This document shows positions 1 to 6,390 of a DNA stretch of 6,408 nt, piece after piece. Source of the stretch: Clostridiales bacterium (GTDB taxonomy: Bacteria > Bacillota > Clostridia > Oscillospirales > Acutalibacteraceae); the NCBI GenBank assembly GCA_012522615.1, contig JAAYKB010000145.1:1-6408 (forward strand), given 5' to 3'. Under the pieces are notes generated by a model. The model was not told where the DNA came from. It did no database searches and saw nothing but the letters and a program-made list of their open reading frames with translations. Both the position numbers and the translations under genes were made by a program. Within the stretch, counting starts at the first letter, position 1. The number at the start of each line of letters is the position of its first letter.

Positions 1-1
1 T

Positions 2-640
2 CTTTTTAAAAACCAGACCGTTTGTCGGCGGCGTCCAGGTGATGGCGTTTGCGCCCGCCTCAATGGTTTCGAGTATGCTGTCTTCGGTAGGCCCTCCGGT
101 GGCAATAATGGCGAGCTGAGGATAGCTTTCACGAATATTTCTAACAAGGTTCGCCGTATTTGCGGCAGCCGAAACATTGACGATTTTTGTTCCCGCCGCA
201 ACCCGGGCTTCGATATCGTCATGTTCGGACACTACCGTGACCACCACCGGAATGTCGATGCGGCGGGTCAGCTCGCGAACCGTCTCGTTTTTGGTGGGAG
301 CATTGACGACAACCCCCATGGCGCCTTGAAATTCGGCATGCAGCGCGAGGTCGACAACCCGCATGCCCTGGGTCAGTCCTCCGCCCACCCCGGCGAAAAC
401 CGGCATGTCGGCCGCCTGCATCACAGCCTGTGTGATAAGGGGCTGGGGGGTAAACGGATAAACGGCGATAACCGCGTCGGCGTTGCAGTTCCGTATAATC
501 GATACATCCGTTGTGAAAACCAGTGAGCGGATACGCTTGCCGAAAACACGGATTCCCGTGCAGTTCTGTATACATTCCGGGACACGGAGCATAAAGCTGC
601 GGAGATTTCCCTGATACTCAGGAATATAAGGTGCGTCCAT
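2..640 (-). CDS. TIM-barrel-like protein of unknown function, C-terminus outside window
   Basis: The first 213 codons are visible and stay open to the window edge, so the C-terminus is missing. The start is ATG at 640-638, set by the strong site AAGGAGGG at 647-654 with 6 bases of spacing. The protein alternates short hydrophobic strands with helices in a beta/alpha-barrel rhythm: DAVIAVYPF (55-63), PVFAGVGGG (80-88), GAMGVVVNAP (106-115), PVVVTVVSE (131-139), TKIVNVSA (151-158), LAIIATGGPTEDS (176-188) and ANAITWTPP (197-205). The glycine-rich ATGGPTEDS strand-loop resembles the phosphate-binding region of KDPG-aldolase-like and other phosphate-binding TIM barrels. I recall close relatives in Clostridia being labelled only 'hydrolase', a name I would not trust. 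There is no signal peptide or membrane segment, so it is probably cytosolic. It is divergent from the flavin reductase. The fold is fairly likely; substrate and reaction are unknown. Confidence 0.75.
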   Translation of the reverse strand, partial: MDAPYIPEYQGNLRSFMLRVPECIQNCTGIRVFGKRIRSLVFTTDVSIIRNCNADAVIAVYPFTPQPLITQAVMQAADMPVFAGVGGGLTQGMRVVDLALHAEFQGAMGVVVNAPTKNETVRELTRRIDIPVVVTVVSEHDDIEARVAAGTKIVNVSAAANTANLVRNIRESYPQLAIIATGGPTEDSILETIEAGANAITWTPPTNGLVFKK

Positions 641-646
641 TATTTT

Positions 647-654
647 CCCTCCTT
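647..654 (-). promoter_or_regulatory. Ribosome binding site of the TIM-barrel gene
   Basis: Read on the minus strand this is AAGGAGGG, a near-perfect match to the 16S anti-Shine-Dalgarno sequence, 6 bases before the ATG at 640. It fixes the start of a gene whose other end lies outside the window. Confidence 0.85.
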
Positions 655-730
655 AATATGACCGGCGTCAAAACGGGGGTTTTTGAATAGAATAATTTTA
701 CTCGCTAAAACAGCATATTAAAAGAGGAAA

Positions 731-769
731 ATGTAAATATTTTAAAAATTTTATTCTTACGTTTTACAT
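731..769. repeat. Inverted repeat ATGTAAA / TTTACAT, possible operator
   Basis: ATGTAAA at 731-737 is repeated perfectly inverted as TTTACAT at 763-769, with an AT-rich 25-base spacer. The right arm contains the whole -35 box (TTTACA, 763-768) of the flavin reductase promoter, so a protein bound to both arms could block RNA polymerase. The region is very AT-rich, so a 7-base repeat could be chance, and part of the right arm is explained by the promoter consensus itself. Confidence 0.3.
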
Positions 770-791
770 GGAATTATATTGGTGATATAAT
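763..791 (+). promoter_or_regulatory. Sigma-A-type promoter of the flavin reductase gene
   Basis: The -35 box TTTACA (763-768) and a perfect -10 box TATAAT (786-791) are separated by exactly 17 bases, inside AT-rich DNA. Transcription should begin near 797-799, giving a leader of about 35 bases before the ATG at 833. I see no equally clear promoter for the divergent gene starting at 640; the remainder of 655-762 is AT-rich and offers only weak candidates. Confidence 0.8.
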
Positions 792-832
792 TAACAAAGC
801 GAATCAGTTTAATGAAAGGACCCTCTGATTAT

Positions 833-1342
833 ATGAGAAAGTTTATCGAAATCAACCCTCTTGAACTGCGGGATAACGTGTTTCGTCAGATTGGACGCGA
901 CTGGATGCTGGTTTCCGCCGGAAACAAAGGGAATTTTAACACAATGACCGCAAGCTGGGGCGGAATGGGCGTTTTATGGAACACCAACGTCTGCTTTGCT
1001 TTTGTACGCCCCTCGCGCTACACCTATGAGTTCATGGAACGCGAAAAATACTTCTCGCTCTCGTTTTTCAAGGACGGGTACCGCCGCGCGCTGCAGTTTT
1101 GCGGTTCACATTCGGGCAGGGATACCGACAAGATGGCGGGGGCCGAGCTTACCCCTGTGTTTGACGCCCAGGCCCCTTATTTTGAGGAATGCTGCCTCTC
1201 TCTTGTATGCCGCAAGATGTATTTTCAGGATATTGACCCGGCAAACTTCATCGACCCGACGATTAAAGCCAACTACCAACAGGACGACTACCATCGAATG
1301 TATGTCGGCGAGATTATCAAGGTGTTAAAAAATCAGGAATAG
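833..1342 (+). CDS. Flavin reductase family protein (flavoredoxin-like FMN-binding split barrel)
   Basis: This encodes 169 residues, a usual length for small flavin reductase-like/flavoredoxin proteins, which bind FMN in a split beta-barrel and pass electrons from NAD(P)H or other donors. Visible family signatures are GNKGNFNTMTASWGGMGVLWN-type sequence near residues 30-50 (flavin-contacting TMTASWG core), FVRPSRYTYEFME (57-69), YFSLSFF (73-79), CGSHSGRDTDK (90-100) and a C-terminal DDYHRMYVGEI (151-161). There is no signal peptide, so it is cytosolic. I chose ATG at 833 because the GAAAGGA site at 814-820 precedes it (12-base gap, slightly long). An in-frame ATG at 812 would add seven residues but has no ribosome site and partly overlaps that one. 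Its promoter and terminator flank it closely, so it is a single-gene transcript. Electron donor and acceptor cannot be read from sequence. Five cysteines (53, 90, 120, 121, 126) are present, but I assign them no role. Confidence 0.88.
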   Translation: MRKFIEINPLELRDNVFRQIGRDWMLVSAGNKGNFNTMTASWGGMGVLWNTNVCFAFVRPSRYTYEFMEREKYFSLSFFKDGYRRALQFCGSHSGRDTDKMAGAELTPVFDAQAPYFEECCLSLVCRKMYFQDIDPANFIDPTIKANYQQDDYHRMYVGEIIKVLKNQE

Positions 1343-1351
1343 CCGGATTTC

Positions 1352-1384
1352 CCGCCTGTATGTCGGCATACAGGCGGTTTTTTT
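1352..1384 (+). terminator. Intrinsic terminator of the flavin reductase gene
   Basis: A perfect 11-bp stem (CCGCCTGTATG at 1352-1362 with CATACAGGCGG at 1367-1377) closes a TCGG loop and is followed directly by seven Ts (1378-1384). It begins 9 bases after the flavin reductase stop. The T-run also supplies two bases of the stop codon of the convergent TraX gene (1383-1385). On the minus strand the hairpin is preceded by an A-run but not followed by a T-run, so it should be a strong terminator rightward and weak or absent leftward. Confidence 0.93.
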
Positions 1385-2132
1385 ATGATCTTATCATCAT
1401 GCGTAAAGCGTATAATATCAGCAGGTGGGCGGGGTAGAAGAAATAGAACGGCCAGCGCATCGACCTGCCTTTTTTTCCGTTATACAGCAGGATGGGCAGG
1501 GCGGACAAAATCGAGTAAACCTGATAAGGCCCGCCCAGCTTGATATGAACCGCGTATACCGACAGAATGGCGAGCGGAGGTATTTTTCTCAACAGGAAAT
1601 ACCCGAGTATGGTAAGAACGCCGATAACCGAATAGTCGGTTCTCAGCAGGCTTACCGCCTTTGCCGCCGCGGCAACAAAGCATATACACAATATCAACGC
1701 GATTACCGTAAGCAGGTATTTCTTGCCAAAGGCGGAAGATGAATTCTTTCTGATAAACAAATCAATCGTCTTGTCGATAAGGGCTATCATTGCCAGTCCC
1801 ACAAAAAGGGTGAAAAAGACATTCTGTTTTTTCAGATTGAATATGCCGTTGTACAAAGCCATATCAAAGGGCGCCTCGGAAACCAGCGCAAACACAAAAA
1901 GCCGCATAAGATACCGTTTCAGACTGCGGGTATGAAAGTACCCCTCGACAATCAGAAAGCAAAAGAGCGGGAAGGAAATCCTGCCGATAATCCGCATGAT
2001 GATATAAATCTGCTGATGGCGGACCAACACATAGGCGGTATGGTCGATAAGCATGCAGGACAGCGCGATGCATTTAAGACTAAAGGAAGTCAGGATGCCG
2101 CGCTGTCTGAGTTTTGACATTTCAAATATCAT
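1383..2132 (-). CDS. TraX family integral membrane protein
   Basis: This is a 249-residue, very hydrophobic protein with roughly eight membrane segments (about 13-36, 48-66, 72-88, 104-124, 138-158, 165-197, 203-217, 228-246). TraX-family marks are an N-terminal LKCIALSCMLIDHTAY with Asp30-His31 in the first segment, RIIGRISFPLFCFLIVEGYFHT (47-68), a charged SEAPFD (85-90), NVFFTLFVGL (104-113) and a C-terminal YFFYPAHL (230-237). The founding member, F-plasmid TraX, acetylates pilin, and the family is related to membrane acyltransferases. Chromosomal Firmicute members have no established substrate, and there is no pilin or conjugation gene here. The start at 2132 is supported by GGGAGG at 2140-2145 (7-base spacing); a later in-frame ATG at 2120 is too far from it. 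The gene lies 36 bases after mfd on the same strand, so it is probably the last gene of the pth-mfd transcript. Confidence 0.87.
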   Translation of the reverse strand: MIFEMSKLRQRGILTSFSLKCIALSCMLIDHTAYVLVRHQQIYIIMRIIGRISFPLFCFLIVEGYFHTRSLKRYLMRLFVFALVSEAPFDMALYNGIFNLKKQNVFFTLFVGLAMIALIDKTIDLFIRKNSSSAFGKKYLLTVIALILCICFVAAAAKAVSLLRTDYSVIGVLTILGYFLLRKIPPLAILSVYAVHIKLGGPYQVYSILSALPILLYNGKKGRSMRWPFYFFYPAHLLILYALRMMIRS

Positions 2133-2139
2133 GTAAAAG

Positions 2140-2145
2140 CCTCCC
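2140..2145 (-). promoter_or_regulatory. Ribosome binding site of the TraX-like gene
   Basis: GGGAGG on the minus strand, 7 bases before the ATG at 2132, decides between two nearby in-frame ATG codons. It lies in the 36-base gap after the mfd stop, where I see no promoter or terminator, which supports co-transcription. Confidence 0.75.
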
Positions 2146-2168
2146 TTCTCCGCAAACCGGGCGGGAAA

Positions 2169-5100
2169 TCATGCCTGTTCTTGGGCGTCCGGCCTGGCCG
2201 CTTCAAGGGCTTCGCGCAGGGTGTTGAGCGGGGTCATCCCTTTGAGGACTCTGACCGAGAGGTAGGGCTTGGCGCCGGCGCTTATCATCACCCTTCCTTT
2301 AAGGGCGGACGACATGCGCGAGCCCACCTGCATATCAAGACGCCGCATATATAAAAGCAGGCAGTCATGCTGCTGCTTGACCTCGTATATACCTATATCG
2401 GCCGCCATATTGCGCAGCATGGCAATGTCGATAAGCCCCTGAACCGCCTCGGGCGGTTCTCCGAATCGGTCAATCAGCTCGTCATATACGTCCAGGGAAT
2501 CTTCATGCGAGCGTATATCGGCAATCCTGCGGTAGATGTCAAGCCGCTGGGCGGTGGAGGAGATATAGCTTTCGGGGATATGCGCCGTTATCTGCAGGTC
2601 TATCAGGCATTCCGCCTCGCGGTTCATGGACGGGGTCCCCTTTTCCTCGTTGACCGCCTCGCCCAGCAGACGCAGGTACATCTCATAACCCACAGCCTCC
2701 ATATGCCCGTGCTGCTGCGCGCCGAGAATATTGCCCGCCCCGCGTATTTCCATGTCGCGCATGGCAATCTTGAAGCCCGCGCCGAATTCGGTAAATTCGC
2801 GTATTGCCTCAAGCCGCTTTGACGCGACATCGGTAATCACCTTTCCCCTCACAAATGTGAGGTAGGCAAAGGCGCGGCGGGAGGAACGCCCTACCCTCCC
2901 CCGGAGCTGGTGAAGCTGGGCCAGGCCGAACCGGTCGGCATTCTCGACAATCAAGGTGTTTGCATTGGGTATATCGACTCCGGTTTCGATAATCGTGGTG
3001 CAAACAAGCACATCTATTTCATGGTCGAGCATCTGGCGCCAGATGTCCGAAAGCTGCTCCTCGGTCATCTTGCCGTGCGCAAAGCCGACCCGCGCTTCGG
3101 GTATCCGCATCTGGATTCCGGCGGCGCAGCGCTCGATTGTTTCGACGCGGTTATGCAGATAGTAAACCTGTCCGCCCCGCCGAAGCTCGCGCCTGATGGC
3201 GTCGGTAACTATGCCCGAATCATATTCCAACACATAGGTCTGGACCGGATACCTGTCCTGCGGCGCTTCCTCGATAACCGACATATCACGGATTCCGCTC
3301 ATGGCCATGTTGAGGGTGCGGGGAATAGGCGTCGCCGAGAGGGTCAGCACATCGACATTGGGCCAGGCCTCCTTGAGCCGCTCTTTTTGCGCCACCCCGA
3401 ACCGCTGTTCCTCGTCGACAATCACCAGCCCCACGTCACGGAGCTTTACATCCTTTGACAGCAGCCGGTGTGTACCCACAACAATATCGATTTCGCCCCG
3501 CTTGAGCTTCTTGATGATTGCCTCCTGCTGTTTTGCGCTGCGGAAGCGGGACAGCATCTCAATGCGTACGGGAAACCCCTCAAACCGCCGGGTTATGGTG
3601 TTGAAATGCTGAAACGCCAGAATGGTGGTGGGAACAAGCACAACACACTGCTTGCTCTGGGTAACGCATTTGAACGCCGCACGCAGGGCAACCTCGGTTT
3701 TTCCAAAGCCGACGTCGCCGCAAAGCAGCCTGTCCATCGGAACCTCTCTCTCCATGTCGGCCTTGATCTCCTCGGCGCACCGGAGCTGGTCCTCGGTCTC
3801 CTCGAATTCAAAACGGCGTTCAAAATCATACTGCCACTCTCCGTCGGGCTCGAACGCAAACCCCTTTGAAGCCATGCGCTTGGCATACAAGGCGATCAGC
3901 TCGCGGGCAATATCCTTTACGGCCGAACGCACCCTCGCCTTGGCTTTCTGCCACTCCTGCCCACCAAGACGGTGCAGCCGCACGTTTACGTCGTCCTTTG
4001 TCCCGATATATTTTGACACAAGGTCAAGCTGGGTCACCGGAACATAAAGGGTGTCCCCCTTGGCGTATTGTATCTTTATATAATCCTTGACAATACCCTG
4101 CACCTCAAGCGGATGTATGCCCTGATACAGCCCGATACCGTGCGCGGCATGCACAATGTAATCCCCCGGGGTGAGTTCGGACAGGCTGTGTATCTCGGCG
4201 GCCTTATCGCGCTTGGTTCGCCGGGGTTTTTTCCGCACTCCGCTCACACGCCCATGGGTGATGACCGCCAGATTGGCGTCGGGATACTCCATTCCAGCCG
4301 AAAGCCCGCCCCTTATGACAAGCACCCGGTTTTTAACCGGAGCGTCGGGCGAGGGGGCATACAAGGCGGGGATTCCCCGCTTCACAAGATCGCTTGCAAG
4401 GGTTTCCGCGGTTTTTTCCTCTGCTCCCGCCAGAACAATGCACGCCATATTGCGGTTAAGAAGGTTTTGCAGATCCTCGGTCAGCAAATCCATTCCGCCG
4501 GACCATACAGGAAGTTGTCGTGCGTTTATATTATACAGGGAGTTTAGTGTGATCTCGCCGGAACGAGCAAAGGCTTCAAGCATGATACAGCCGCGGCTTT
4601 CAAGCTCGGACTGGACGCCGACCGAATCCATCATATATTCGGTCAGCCCGCGGCAAAGCTGTCCCTCGGCAAGAAGGGACTTAATATCCTCGCCGAGCTG
4701 CCATTCGGTGGTGCGGAGCCGTTCCCTGACCCGCGTCCTCTCTGATACAAACAACAACGCCCCGTCCGAATAGTCGAACAGGGTTGCGGGCTTTTTGTAT
4801 ATCAGGGGGATATATTTGTCATATGAGGCGGGATGTCCTCCGCCGCGAAGCAGCTCGCAGTCGGCCATCAGAATTTCGCGGGCGGCCGCGGCGTTTTTGC
4901 CCCGCAGCCCTTCGGCAAGCTCCTCAATATTCGAAGCCAGCTCGTCCGGACGGTCGGGCATGATTTCGGCGGCGGGGGATATCGAAATTTCCTTAAGGGG
5001 TTCTGTGCGCCGTTGGGATAAAACATCATAATACCAAATGGTGTCGACCGTGTCTCCCCAAAGCTCGATACGCACGGGGGACGGACAGCCTGCGGGGAAA

Positions 5101-5642
5101 ATATCGATAATGCCTCCCCGGACCGAGTACTGTCCGGCGCCTTCAACCTGTTCGCAGCGCTCATATCCCGCGGCGGCAAAGACGGCAGGCAGATCTTTCT
5201 CCGGCAGGGCGACCCCGGCTTTAAGAATAAGGGTGCGTGACGAAAGCACCGAGGGCGGCAGGGTAAACTGCACCGCGGCCTCGATTCCCGCGACCACGAT
5301 ATCATAATCACCCGACACTATCCCGGCAAGCACGCCAAGCCGCTGCTGCTCATATTCACGCGAAGCCGATTCGACACTTCTGAGCGACAGCTCCCGCGCC
5401 GGAAGCAAAAGCGGCTTTAATCCAAAGGAGGCGGCATCCTCGAAAACCCGGGCGGCCTCTCCCTCATCGGCGACAATCAAGACCGCCCGCCGATTCAATA
5501 CGGCCGACAGCGAGGCTATAAAGTGCACCTTGTGGATATGTCCGAGTCCGGTTACGGCGGCGGGCAGCCTGTCGGCGCGAATATCGGCGCATAGCGATTG
5601 GAATGCCGGCAGACCGGTCAGACCCTTGCTGAAAACATTCAA
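2169..5642 (-). CDS. mfd: Transcription-repair coupling factor Mfd
   Basis: This encodes 1157 residues, matching the family (about 1150-1180). Mfd is a cytosolic DNA translocase that binds RNA polymerase stalled at a lesion, pushes it off and recruits UvrA for nucleotide excision repair. In order: a UvrB-like N-terminal module (about 1-340, with QYSVRGGIIDIFP at 171-183); the CarD-like polymerase-interacting domain (about 490-548, GDYIVHAAHGIGLYQGI then DTLYVPVTQLDLVSKYIG); and a RecG-like superfamily 2 motor. Motor motifs are I GDVGFGKTE (642-650), Ia PTTILAFQH (671-679), II DEEQ (743-746), III LSATPIPRTL (768-777), V TTIIETGVDIPNANT (882-896) and VI QLHQLRGRVGRS (909-920). The translocation motif region and C-terminal autoinhibitory domain (about 1003-1157) follow. 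All motor residues look intact. The start is TTG at 5642-5640, immediately preceded by an in-frame TAA. The only nearby ribosome-like sequence is AAGGAA at 5657-5662 (14 bases away) or a weak GAGAG, so translation may be modest or coupled to pth, which ends 28 bases upstream. Confidence 0.98.
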   Translation of the reverse strand: MNVFSKGLTGLPAFQSLCADIRADRLPAAVTGLGHIHKVHFIASLSAVLNRRAVLIVADEGEAARVFEDAASFGLKPLLLPARELSLRSVESASREYEQQRLGVLAGIVSGDYDIVVAGIEAAVQFTLPPSVLSSRTLILKAGVALPEKDLPAVFAAAGYERCEQVEGAGQYSVRGGIIDIFPAGCPSPVRIELWGDTVDTIWYYDVLSQRRTEPLKEISISPAAEIMPDRPDELASNIEELAEGLRGKNAAAAREILMADCELLRGGGHPASYDKYIPLIYKKPATLFDYSDGALLFVSERTRVRERLRTTEWQLGEDIKSLLAEGQLCRGLTEYMMDSVGVQSELESRGCIMLEAFARSGEITLNSLYNINARQLPVWSGGMDLLTEDLQNLLNRNMACIVLAGAEEKTAETLASDLVKRGIPALYAPSPDAPVKNRVLVIRGGLSAGMEYPDANLAVITHGRVSGVRKKPRRTKRDKAAEIHSLSELTPGDYIVHAAHGIGLYQGIHPLEVQGIVKDYIKIQYAKGDTLYVPVTQLDLVSKYIGTKDDVNVRLHRLGGQEWQKAKARVRSAVKDIARELIALYAKRMASKGFAFEPDGEWQYDFERRFEFEETEDQLRCAEEIKADMEREVPMDRLLCGDVGFGKTEVALRAAFKCVTQSKQCVVLVPTTILAFQHFNTITRRFEGFPVRIEMLSRFRSAKQQEAIIKKLKRGEIDIVVGTHRLLSKDVKLRDVGLVIVDEEQRFGVAQKERLKEAWPNVDVLTLSATPIPRTLNMAMSGIRDMSVIEEAPQDRYPVQTYVLEYDSGIVTDAIRRELRRGGQVYYLHNRVETIERCAAGIQMRIPEARVGFAHGKMTEEQLSDIWRQMLDHEIDVLVCTTIIETGVDIPNANTLIVENADRFGLAQLHQLRGRVGRSSRRAFAYLTFVRGKVITDVASKRLEAIREFTEFGAGFKIAMRDMEIRGAGNILGAQQHGHMEAVGYEMYLRLLGEAVNEEKGTPSMNREAECLIDLQITAHIPESYISSTAQRLDIYRRIADIRSHEDSLDVYDELIDRFGEPPEAVQGLIDIAMLRNMAADIGIYEVKQQHDCLLLYMRRLDMQVGSRMSSALKGRVMISAGAKPYLSVRVLKGMTPLNTLREALEAARPDAQEQA

Positions 5643-5670
5643 TTAAGTCACTCTCGTTCCTTGTTCGGTT

Positions 5671-6267
5671 TTACTTTGAATAAAGATTCATTGCGCCGTC
5701 AATATCGTCCTGTACAATCATGCAGGCGGCCTGAGCAGCGTTGTCGACGGCTTCCGCAACCTTTTGCAATTCCTCTTTAGTGAAGCGCGAAAGAACCCAG
5801 TCGGACAGATCGTATTCCGGCCGCGGCTTTTCACCGATGCCTATTTTAATCCTGGGAAACTCCTCGCTGCCGGACAGGGAGATAATGCTCCTCATGCCCT
5901 TCTGTCCTCCGTCGCTGCCCTTGCGCCGGATACGGACGGCTCCCACCGGCAGGGATGTGTCGTCGAAGATAACCAAAACCTGTTTGGGCTTGAGCTTGTA
6001 AAACCGCATTGCCTGAACGACGGCTTCCCCGCTGAGGTTCATATAGGTCTGGGGCATCATCAGCAGAACATGGCGGTCGCCTATCCTGCCCTTGCCGCAG
6101 AAGGCTCTGAACTTCACGCGGTCAAGCTTTACACCCAGCTTTTCGGCCAGAGCTTCAACCGCCATGAACCCCGCGTTATGGCGGGTTGCGGCGTATTTTT
6201 TCCCCGGATTGCCAAGGCCGACAATCAGAAAGTCTATCGGTGAGGATTTAAATTTTCCGAAAAACAT
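5671..6267 (-). CDS. pth: Peptidyl-tRNA hydrolase
   Basis: This encodes 198 residues, the usual bacterial Pth size. The enzyme cuts the ester bond of peptidyl-tRNAs dropped from ribosomes, freeing tRNA, and is normally essential. Seen in the sequence: VGLGNPGKKYAATRHNAGF (16-34) containing Asn20 and the catalytic His30 (E. coli Asn10 and His20); MPQTYMNLSG (71-80) with Asn77 (E. coli Asn68); IFDDTSLPVGAVRIRRKGS (100-118) with Asp102 (E. coli Asp93); and RIKIGIGEKPRPEYDLSDWVLSRF in the C-terminal half (139-162). One oddity: the loop normally GGHNG reads GGQKG (120-124), so Gln122 and Lys123 replace E. coli His113 and Asn114. About nine residues precede the usual N-terminus. ATG at 6267 is supported by AGGAGT at 6275-6280 (7-base gap). 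It is the first gene of the likely pth-mfd-traX operon, a Firmicute arrangement also seen as spoVC-mfd in Bacillus subtilis. Confidence 0.97.
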   Translation of the reverse strand: MFFGKFKSSPIDFLIVGLGNPGKKYAATRHNAGFMAVEALAEKLGVKLDRVKFRAFCGKGRIGDRHVLLMMPQTYMNLSGEAVVQAMRFYKLKPKQVLVIFDDTSLPVGAVRIRRKGSDGGQKGMRSIISLSGSEEFPRIKIGIGEKPRPEYDLSDWVLSRFTKEELQKVAEAVDNAAQAACMIVQDDIDGAMNLYSK

Positions 6268-6274
6268 TGGACAA

Positions 6275-6280
6275 ACTCCT
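6275..6280 (-). promoter_or_regulatory. Ribosome binding site of pth
   Basis: AGGAGT on the minus strand, 7 bases before the ATG at 6267. It fixes the start and includes the short N-terminal extension MFFGKFKSS in the protein. Confidence 0.8.
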
Positions 6281-6312
6281 TAATATATCAAATGTACTAA
6301 AACATGAACACC

Positions 6313-6347
6313 AAAACAGGGCGGGATGTAATTCACCCCGCCGTTTT
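6313..6347 (-). other. GC-rich hairpin in the pth leader (possible 5' stabiliser, attenuator or terminator)
   Basis: GGCGGG (6320-6325) pairs with CCCGCC (6337-6342) around an 11-base loop that can form two more pairs (TG with CA). Outside it, AAAAC (6313-6317) can pair with GTTTT (6343-6347) after skipping two bases. With the promoter at 6362-6390, transcription would begin near 6355, so this hairpin would form within the first bases of the operon mRNA. Read leftward it is followed by CTGTTTTGG, too short and interrupted for a strong intrinsic terminator. Read rightward it is followed by GTTTTACC, also weak. Alternatives are a terminator for a gene beyond the right edge or a bidirectional terminator. 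Confidence 0.5.
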
Positions 6348-6361
6348 ACCAGTGTTTTTCT

Positions 6362-6390
6362 AGTATAGATTTAAGTACCGGAAAATGCAA
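6362..6390 (-). promoter_or_regulatory. Sigma-A-type promoter of the pth-mfd-traX operon
   Basis: On the minus strand the -35 box TTGCAT (6385-6390) and -10 box TATACT (6362-6367) are separated by exactly 17 bases. The predicted start is near 6355, leaving a leader of about 88 bases before pth. The same stretch also offers TTGCTT just upstream, but its 21-base spacing is too long. No second promoter is clear between here and pth, nor in the pth-mfd or mfd-traX gaps. Confidence 0.7.

Noticed and set aside
221..526. Plus-strand open frame of 101 codons and minus-strand frame 219-575 at the left end
   Set aside because: Both are shadows of the TIM-barrel gene on 2-640, which has a strong ribosome site and a coherent protein pattern.
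669..685. Small inverted repeat CAAAA / TTTTG around a G-run, in the leader of the leftward gene
   Set aside because: Only five mostly A-T pairs with no following T-run, too weak for a terminator or riboswitch call.
812..832. Upstream ATG at 812 as the flavin reductase start
   Set aside because: It has no ribosome binding site in front and overlaps the GAAAGGA that serves the ATG at 833; the extra residues MKGPSDY do not resemble the family N-terminus.
641..832. Possible riboswitch or small RNA in the divergent intergenic region
   Set aside because: The leader of the flavin reductase gene is only about 35 bases, and the rest is low-complexity AT-rich DNA with no conserved aptamer-like core.
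1383..2132. TraX-like gene as evidence of a conjugative element
   Set aside because: No relaxase, coupling protein, pilin, integrase or attachment repeat is present, and chromosomal TraX homologues are common in Firmicutes.
2910..3458. Open frame of 182 codons on the plus strand inside mfd
   Set aside because: It lies wholly antisense to a conserved Mfd motor domain, has no ribosome site or recognisable domain, and is typical of shadow frames in GC-rich coding DNA. The same applies to the plus-strand frames at 4068-4547, 4171-4773 and 3622-4047.
5764..6243. Plus-strand open frame of 159 codons opposite pth
   Set aside because: It is antisense to the conserved Pth sequence, with no promoter, ribosome site or known motif.
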